Below, piece after piece: positions 57,621-64,000 of a stretch of DNA of 64,000 bases. Position 1 is the first letter of the stretch; the number at the start of each line of letters is the position of its first letter. The position numbers were made by a program, and so were the translations under genes. Origin of the DNA: Cunninghamia lanceolata (lineage: Eukaryota; Streptophyta; Pinopsida; Cupressales; Cupressaceae); contig BSBN01001687.1 in assembly GCA_027924645.1 (NCBI GenBank), positions 3,844,001-3,908,000 on the forward strand. The letters are read 5' to 3'. The notes under the pieces were generated by a model. That model was not told the origin of the DNA, searched no databases, and saw nothing but the letters and a program-made list of their open reading frames with translations.

Positions 57621-58747
57621 GACACATATTTAGGGATGAACAATGTAGTTCGATGACATGCATTGAGATCTCATCTCCTCCATCACCTGTTGCTCCATCT
57701 GAGTCTAGTGTTGCTTCTTCCATGACTTCCAGTGATTCAATGCAACATGTTCATATTAGTCTTCTAGAGACAATTCCTTGGGACACATTTCTACCTGACA
57801 TCTCTTGCTTGTTTTAATAGTCCAACATTTTGGATTTCGGAGACACTATTGAAGATATTTATCTCCTCTTTGATGATAGATTCTATGGAGTTTATTCTTC
57901 TTCTTTAGATGTTTATAGGGCATATTCAATCCCTCCTGTTCCTTCTTTGCATACATCTACTTCTAGAGTGAGAATTTCTACAAATACTCATGAGTCCACA
58001 TATCTGACTTAGTCATCATTCATGTTGACACCCTCTACATAAGTACTAGATTCTCTTTGGTCCAATTGTCTTGTCTTTGGTGAGCACCATAAATCCATGG
58101 TTATTATACCTGAATCTTTTATGGTACCTGATCCATCATATCATCATTTGTCACAGTTTGGCATTGGCTTAGAGATCCTTGAGAAACATTTGGAGAAGGT
58201 ATCTTTGTCTTTAGAGGAGATATATGTATCTTTGGATCTTGTTCTATTTTAGTTTCCACTTGGTTCTAGATTGTCACTTTCATTAGTTAGGTTGAGGACT
58301 CCTGATTCGGTTGTGGCATTTTCAACTTCAAATCATCTTGCGATTTCTTCCCTCATATTCCTTTCAAAAATGGAAAGATACTTTACATATAGATTTGATT
58401 TTGTTTCTTCCTAAGGGGAGGATGTTGTTAGATGATTGTGGGCCATCTTCCACATTTAAAGCATCAACCATTGGCATAAGAGGCTACTTGAGGGTGGGCT
58501 GCATGGTATCCGTTCTCATCTCTTTTTTTGGGAGGGAAAGTTTCCTCACATGGGGTTTTATCCTTCTCACTTTTTTGAGGGGGTTCACCTTAACCTTCAC
58601 TCTTACTCTCTCTATTCTAGGGGTGTTCTGTCTGTATTTTTTTGGGGGGTCTTCTCTTTGGGGGGAAATCTTTGTATATGGGTACCTCATTAGGCTACAT
58701 TTTTTGGGACCCATCTTTTCACCCACGTAAGCTACGCGTAAGGGGGG
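57621..58747 (+). pseudogene. L1 3' coding remnant (R1 family)
   Basis: Same region as 6905-7846. Readable pieces: a Ser/Pro-rich segment 57650-57817 (ISSPPSPVAPSESSVASSM), then after a stop 57830-58012 (MDFGDTIEDIYLLFDDRFYG), then a 58150-58440 stretch with EKVSLSLEEIYVSLDLVLF, FPLGSR and LILFLPKGRMLL. No known family recognised. After this comes non-coding DNA with several GGGGGG tracts (58530-58660) and the purine tract CGTAAGGGGGG before the LTR. The frame 58311-58730 runs through that part and is not protein-like at its end. Confidence 0.55.
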
Positions 58748-59146
58748 TGTTAGTGTAAGTTTTTTCCCTTTATCTAAGATTTTTCCTACATGTATTATTA
58801 AGCTTGCTTAGGGTAATAAAGTGAGTTTAATTAGGCAAGTGGGTATTTTGAGGTGTCGCCATCCTACAAGGGAGGTGCATTTGCTATCTTGGGAAGATGC
58901 TATTGCTATCATTAGACCACTTGGTGGTCACTACCTATTAGCTAGTTTTACCACCTCCACCCTCTTCCTGTTCTATATAAAGTCACTACCTATATTGTAT
59001 TTGTGAATTTGGTTGTAATATTACAATTCATATTATGTTGCAACTTCACTTTTGATCTCTTTTGCATCCTTCATTCTAATATTCTCTTTATGCTTGCCTT
59101 TAGCCTTCTAGATTATGGGTTGCTATTTCCTTAGCAAAATCTAACA
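58748..59146 (+). repeat. 3' LTR of L1
   Basis: 399 bp, TGTTAGTGTAAG to AATCTAACA, followed by TAGGG. Confidence 0.92.
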
Positions 59147-59151
59147 TAGGG

Positions 59152-60727
59152 ATTATGCAATAATAAGCTAAAAATGTAGTGATCCACATGGAGTTTACAT
59201 GGATTTTGAGGTTTTCCAATTAGCCATTGAATTTCTAAAAAATAAATATTATTATTCTGGCAAGACAAAATTATTGGATTAAGGATGGTTGTGGAATAAA
59301 ATCTATTGAGAAAACATCACTGTCATGTTGGCGGTAAGTGCATCAAAATGGGGGACCAAAGGGGGTGAAAAGTGACCACTTTTTTATTGAAATCAATGAA
59401 ACTTGAAATTTAATGAGTTATTTGATATGGTACACTCAAAACTTGGAGATGTGATTTAAAAACAAGAATTTAAGTGATCCAAATCTAGTTTTTAAACTAC
59501 TAAGGATTTTATAAATGGTTAAGATTAAGAGGGTCAAACATCGAACGCCCACAAACATGGTCTTGTTTTTATCACTAAAATATAAGATAACTTTTGTTCT
59601 TCAACCCCTCCCCCCATTTTAAAAATTTCGTTAATGTATTTTTAAAACCGACTAGTTGAAAGATAGCTAAGCGTATGTAGTACAAATTATATTTTTAATT
59701 AATTTTTTAATAATTTTTTGAAGTGGATGCTACTAAAAAATTAGTCTCTAATTGTGCACTTCACTTAACTTCCACAAAAATAATTGAAAATGTATATTTT
59801 AATTTATGTAAAGAATGAAGCATAGAACAATGCATGTATATTTTAAATTTGGATAAATAGATCAAAAAATATTAAAATAACATATATTTGAGGCATATTA
59901 AGACATTAAAAGTAAATAAAATAAATACATTAATTTATTCAAACTATAGAAGAAAAGTTAGGAATCTAAGAAGTAGATCAATGTTTTGGTGGTGGTTTTG
60001 TATATACTCATTCTAAAACATGTAAACTTGATGAGAAGGAAGTTTGTACATGTTTTATGTGTATAACATAAATTTGGGAGCCCAATATGCAAGTCCAACC
60101 CTCAGGCTTGAAAATCCAAGCCTAATGGGTAGGATTTCATAATTTGAATTATAATGTGCATAACCCACTATGTTATAACATGAGCACATTAAATAATGCA
60201 CACACATTATATAAAATACAAAAATAAGCCAAAGCAAGGTTGCAATTCAAAAAAATGTGTGAACATCATAGCTTGGTAAAAATCAATGCATAACATGTAT
60301 GCATTAAGGCTTGGTCATGATTTTATAAGTTTGAACACACTATAACTTAAAATGCATATTTGACCACTTTTTGGCATCCCATCTTTGTGAACTTACCCTT
60401 GGTCTCTTTAAAATGATCCTAAATGTAGCCTAATTACCGGGGAAAATTTTAGTGGTGATCTATCGCTAATTGGTGATTTTCTAACTTTTGGGGGGTTGAA
60501 AATGATAAATATTATCAAGGCTTTGGTAGTATATTCTTTCACCCAAATTTGATTATGTTTTTAAGCCCGTAGTTTCATATCGCTCATGAATTGCTATTTT
60601 AAAATCTTAGAATAGCATTAGATCACCATACTATATATTACAGTTTGGTCCCAATCAACCAACATATTGTAGAGACAACTTTTAATTAGGTTTCAATCGC
60701 CCGCCTTTTTACAAAAATTACATCCAT
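59152..60727. other. Spacer, no gene recognised
   Basis: AT-rich; no family features on either strand. The frame 60055-60237 (minus) is short and composition-driven. Confidence 0.45.
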
Positions 60728-60995
60728 AAGGTGGTGCAATCGTTAATGAAGTTATAGGGAATTAGGGAAAAGGGGCCACAATTGCTAGTGAAATTATAAT
60801 CAATTAAGGGCAAACGATGGTGCAATTGCCATTGATATTATAGTGAATTTAGGGCAAATGTGTAATATCACCATGCAATGATAGGTATATTTGGGAAAAC
60901 ATTTATTATAGCCATTGAATTATAGGTCATTCTTATAAAGTGTGTCCCATTGCCTTGGAATTATAGGTCTTTAAGGGTTAATGTGTTTAATCGCC
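60728..60995. repeat. Degenerate tandem repeat, unit about 42 bp
   Basis: About six or seven units on the pattern GCAATTGCCATTGATATTAT, then AGTGAATTTAGGGCAAA. Units near 60810-60860 are clearest; later ones (ATTGAATTATAGGTCATT) are more diverged. Confidence 0.75.
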
Positions 60996-61426
60996 CATTG
61001 AAAAATGTAGTATGACTATGTAGTATGGATTGGTATTTATGCAATTTAACAATACTTCATTCACTCTTTCAGCATTTGACTTTGGATTCACCCATTTCAT
61101 CCTACATTGTGAACTTGCAATTTCTAATCCTTTGGAGTGGCATTTGATCAATCTGTTGTGAGATGCCAACAGTGATACAGGAGGGTACATTCTCAAAAGT
61201 TGGGGAATAAACACAAGACACAACTCTACTTCATTCCCCCATTCTTGGTGAGTAACAAAAACATAATTTTCAATTTACATCATATTTTGTATTGTACATT
61301 GTAGGTTAATCTCTATAACAGTAGTTCTCGTGTGCACCTGCGGTCCTATATTTTTGTCATGTTTTGATATTGATTTAAATATTTATTTTTTATAGTAATT
61401 TTATATTGTTTATTGTATGATTAATC
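60996..61426. other. Spacer before the last copia element, no gene
   Basis: AT-rich, no gene features. Confidence 0.45.
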
Positions 61427-62669
61427 TGTTGCAAGTGTGGGCCTAACCAGTGTTGTCATTGATGTCAACATACTTCTGTTACATCAGTGATAAGGATTGG
61501 ATGAGTTATTTGTTGAGGATACTGAGAAAGTCAGTCTCAGTCAGGAACAATGAAGAACAGTGATGACAGTAAGGAAATAGCTCAAGACAGGTTGAGGATC
61601 AAAAGATGCAGATTAAAGGGTTTGTGGACATGAGTCTTAGGAGGTTCCAGTTAAGATTTCAGAGGTCCACATGAAGATATGAAGAAGTTGTGATCGATCA
61701 AGTAGAACCGGTTCTGGGAGATGCTCAAGAGTGATAGAGTGTTACAGAAAGGTCTGGTGAGATCCAGAAGTGCATTGTCCTGTTCTACGGATTGGAAGGA
61801 GTGTTGGGGGAGTCCTTGTGATGTGTCATCTCAATTTGTTCATGGTTTGAAGGTCCAAAAGAATCTACTCCTTTGTGATAGTCATGACAGACTGTGTTCT
61901 TGAGGCACTGGATGCAGGAGAGAAGAGATTTGAGTAAGTAGAGGAAGTGCAGATGTATCTGGTCATTCAGGCAAGCTTGTGAAGGCTCTTGGATCATGTT
62001 GAGGTTGTGTTGTTAGTCCGCATTAGTGTTGGAGTCCAAAATTGGAGATATACTTCCAGATGAAGGTGCTCTTCCTCAGGCTGGCTGACTGAATGAATTA
62101 TTCATCTTGCGGATGTTCTTGTGGATGTTTGCTGACTTAGATGGTTGTTCCTAAGTTGATGTCATGTATAAATAAGGGATTGTGAAGTCATGTCAAAGGT
62201 GTACTTGTGGAGATGAGTGAGTGGTAGCGAGGAGAAGAGTGAAAGGAAGAGCAGAAGGATTTGGGCTTTAATGGAACTGATTCAAGCATGGTGACGATGC
62301 TATTTACCAGTTCAAGTATGTAATACTCATTTAATGTAGACAGTGTGTCTCTTGTAGGTAGTGAGCCTCTTGTGAGCAGTGTGCTCGGGCAGTGAGCCCT
62401 AATTGGTATGTGCCATCTTATTATTTCTATTCTTCTAACAGAGAATAATATCTTGGGTTAGTCACCCTGTGGTTTTTTCCCTTAATCGGGTTTTCCACGT
62501 CAAAATCTTGGTGTCTCATGTGTAGATGTGTTTTTTGCTCTTGATTAATTACATTAAGTTTTTCATGATTGATTTATTCTTAATGCAAAGTGAATGCAAG
62601 TGTTGAAACAAGAAAAGTTTTGGACAACTGATTCACCGCCCCTCTCAGTTGTCTGCCCTAAATCTAACA
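61427..62669 (+). repeat. 5' LTR of K
   Basis: 1243 bp, TGTTGCAAGTGTGG to AAATCTAACA, by position just before the primer site. The 3' partner is outside the window, so the left end rests on the TG and on the shared TGTCATTGATGTCAACA motif near the start, also found near the start of the L3 LTR. Confidence 0.8.
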
Positions 62670-62671
62670 AT

Positions 62672-62684
62672 TGGTATCAGAGCC
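62672..62684 (+). other. Primer binding site of K
   Basis: TGGTATCAGAGCC, two bases after the LTR; full match to the plant tRNA-Met primer type. Confidence 0.92.
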
Positions 62685-62726
62685 AAGTTCCTCTAAAAGG
62701 AGCTTAACCACTTGAGGAGATCTAGG

Positions 62727-63629
62727 ATGTCGTCCTACAAGAAGGATAGTTTGAAGTTTGATGGAACTAAATTTTCTCTTTGGAAAGGTCGCATGGAATG
62801 TCACTTGCAGTGCATGGGATTTGCATACTGGTCCATGGTGACAAAGGCTTATGTACCTCCACAGGGTCGTCCGACAACCCTAAATGAAATCACAGATGCT
62901 GAAAACAATCTGCGGACCAGAGAGGCTCTTTTAAGCACATTATCTGACTCAAAACTCTCTAATGTTATTCATCTACCAACTTCCTTTGAGATTTGGAAGA
63001 AATTGGAACTTTTGCATGAAGGAGACCAGTTTGTTAAATGTGCAAGATTACAAAGTCTAAAAGGGAAATTTGAAAGACTGAAAATGAGAAATGATGAAAA
63101 TATTACCTCTTTTATGCCAAGAGTGAATGAGCTGGTTTGTGGAATCAGAAATGCAGGTGGAACCTTGAGTGAAGATGAGATAGTTGGCAAAGTTCTCAGA
63201 TCCCTTCCTGAGTCTTATAAAATCAAAGCTTTTGTAATTGAAGAATTTAGAGCTCACACAACAGTCACAAGGGATCAATTGGTTGGTAAGCTAGCTACTT
63301 TTGAAATAGCCGAGTTTGGAGATGATCCTCCAAAGACTGAATCTGCATTCAAAGCAAGTGCCTTGGTAAATGGAAAACAAAGGTTTGATCCGGGAGAAAA
63401 CTCTTCAAGGAAATCATCATGGTATGAAAATGCAAGAAAAGACTTGGAAGAAGAAGAAGCTGAAACTGCTCATCTTGAAGCTCTTATTGCAAAAAGACTA
63501 CCAAGAGGATCCGGTAAGTATGAGGGAAAATTGCCTTTTAAGTGTTTTAACTGCAATAAGATTGGTCATTTTGCATCAAGGTGTTCGAAAAGATTTTCTA
63601 GGCCAAACAGTAATAGACCAAGATTCTAG
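62727..63629 (+). CDS. K gag (copia capsid/nucleocapsid)
   Basis: Open for 300 codons from ATG at 62727; I prefer this start to the upstream TTG at 62712 because MSSYKKDSLKFDGTKFSLWK is the usual copia gag opening. The UBN2-type core spans about residues 5-170 (LSDSKLSNVIHLPTSFEIWK, LKGKFERLKMRNDENITSFM, VLRSLPESYKIKAFVIEE). A CCHC knuckle is complete at 63543-63584 (CFNCNKIGHFASRC). The frame ends at TAG 63627-63629, which is probably a premature stop, since the same frame goes on to protease. Gag forms the particle that packages element RNA. Confidence 0.88.
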   Translation: MSSYKKDSLKFDGTKFSLWKGRMECHLQCMGFAYWSMVTKAYVPPQGRPTTLNEITDAENNLRTREALLSTLSDSKLSNVIHLPTSFEIWKKLELLHEGDQFVKCARLQSLKGKFERLKMRNDENITSFMPRVNELVCGIRNAGGTLSEDEIVGKVLRSLPESYKIKAFVIEEFRAHTTVTRDQLVGKLATFEIAEFGDDPPKTESAFKASALVNGKQRFDPGENSSRKSSWYENARKDLEEEEAETAHLEALIAKRLPRGSGKYEGKLPFKCFNCNKIGHFASRCSKRFSRPNSNRPRF

Positions 63630-64000
63630 AAGAATTGTTACTATGCTCATGAAGGAGATGATGAAGGAGTAACAAATGATGAATCAGAGAAAGAAGACAA
63701 ATTCGGAAGTGACTAGGTGTTCATTACCATCAAGGAAGAAGATCCAATACCCTTTGAATCCGTAAATCATAAAGCCCTAGCTGCCCAAGTTGAAGAAAAG
63801 GATGATTGGGTCATTGATAGTGGCTGCTCTCACCACATGACAGGTGACAAAAACAAGTTTATAGATTTGGAAAGGTATGAAGGAGGAGTGGTAAAGTTTG
63901 GTGATAACTCTGCAGGTAGAATCAGAGGTAGAGGAACTATTTCTTTTGATGGAAAGAACAAAACCGGTAATGTATTATATGTTGAAGGATTGAAACACAA
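63630..64000 (+). pseudogene. K protease start, after two in-frame stops
   Basis: Same frame as gag: TAG at 63627-63629, an acidic stretch (HEGDDEGVTNDESEKEDKF), TAG at 63714-63716, then the copia protease with D-S-G at 63816-63824 (DDWVIDSGCSHHMTGDKNKF) and GRIRGRGTISFDGKNKTGNV to the window edge. Protease here closely resembles that of L3. Truncated by the window. Confidence 0.85.

Larger units (their letters stand above)
28266..59146 (+). mobile_element. L1: outermost element of the nest (R1 family)
   Basis: 399-bp LTRs at 28266-28664 and 58748-59146, TAGGG on both sides (28261-28265 and 59147-59151), and a tRNA-Met type primer site. After removing the inserted L2 its own length is about 3.7 kb, with an interior of only about 2.9 kb and no recognisable pol. 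It is a non-autonomous or internally deleted element. L2 split it within its 3' coding remnant. Confidence 0.88.
61427..64000 (+). mobile_element. Ty1/copia element K, cut by the window end
   Basis: 5' LTR, tRNA-Met type primer site, gag and the start of protease on the + strand; the rest lies beyond 64000. It shares the leader sequence TTAACCACTTGAGG (62704-62717) with L3 (49347-49359) but has a shorter, different LTR, so it is a related copia lineage. Two in-frame stops after gag suggest it is inactive, though gag itself is open, which makes it the best preserved coding region here. Confidence 0.9.

Noticed and set aside
58311..58730. 139-codon open frame with membrane-like composition
   Set aside because: It runs through the L1 purine tracts and non-coding end. 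The part matched with the other R1 copy is in a different frame.

Overview
This is plant nuclear DNA made almost entirely of LTR retrotransposons. The Ty1/copia and Ty3/gypsy elements carry plant-type signals: initiator-tRNA-Met-like and tRNA-Asp-like primer sites, a chromodomain integrase and LTRs of 0.3 to 1.8 kb. Age, decay and deep nesting suggest a seed plant with a very large genome, conifer-like, but the species cannot be fixed from sequence alone. I found no host gene with an intact, convincing coding frame. Protein-like frames are retrotransposon gag/pol remnants carrying stops and frameshifts, plus the open, window-truncated gag frame of the last copia element.

Layout. 276-6587: a complete but dead gypsy chromovirus (G1), + strand, 5-bp target duplication ACCAC. 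About 6905-8168: the 3' half and LTR of an element of a family I call R1. 8169-10078: no gene seen. 10079-27688: a probable minus-strand element (M) without recognisable genes; inside it lies element A (10919-19993, minus strand, TSD CTAAC), a 9-kb non-autonomous element coding for a Pro/Ser-rich protein with a zinc-knuckle-like motif and a G-patch. 19994-27373 is AT-rich M interior with microsatellites and one striking CpG-rich patch near 21.1-21.35 kb.

28266-59146 is a five-level nest, all on the + strand. L1 is an R1-family element (399-bp LTRs, TSD TAGGG). L2 (30407-57620) is a coding-free element with a tRNA-Asp-like primer site, inserted in L1. L3 (30831-55438) is a copia element with 1.84-kb LTRs and TSD GATCT, inserted in the 5' LTR of L2. 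L4 (32715-about 49343) is a second copy of the A family, called C here, inserted just after the L3 primer site. L5 (34684-42321) is a second chromovirus (G2), inserted in the leader of L4. Related copies elsewhere in the window show the unoccupied target for L3 and L5, and a homologous match across the L2 site, which supports the order of insertion.

59147-61426 is spacer with a degenerate tandem repeat. From 61427 to the window end lies another copia element (LTR, primer site, gag and the start of protease), cut off by the window edge.

Nothing here acts as a pathway. The working logic is that of retroelements: LTR promoter, tRNA primer site, gag, protease, then RT/RNase H/integrase (order differs between copia and gypsy), polypurine tract and LTR. 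Elements A, C, L1, L2 and M lack a recognisable polymerase and would have depended on partners.
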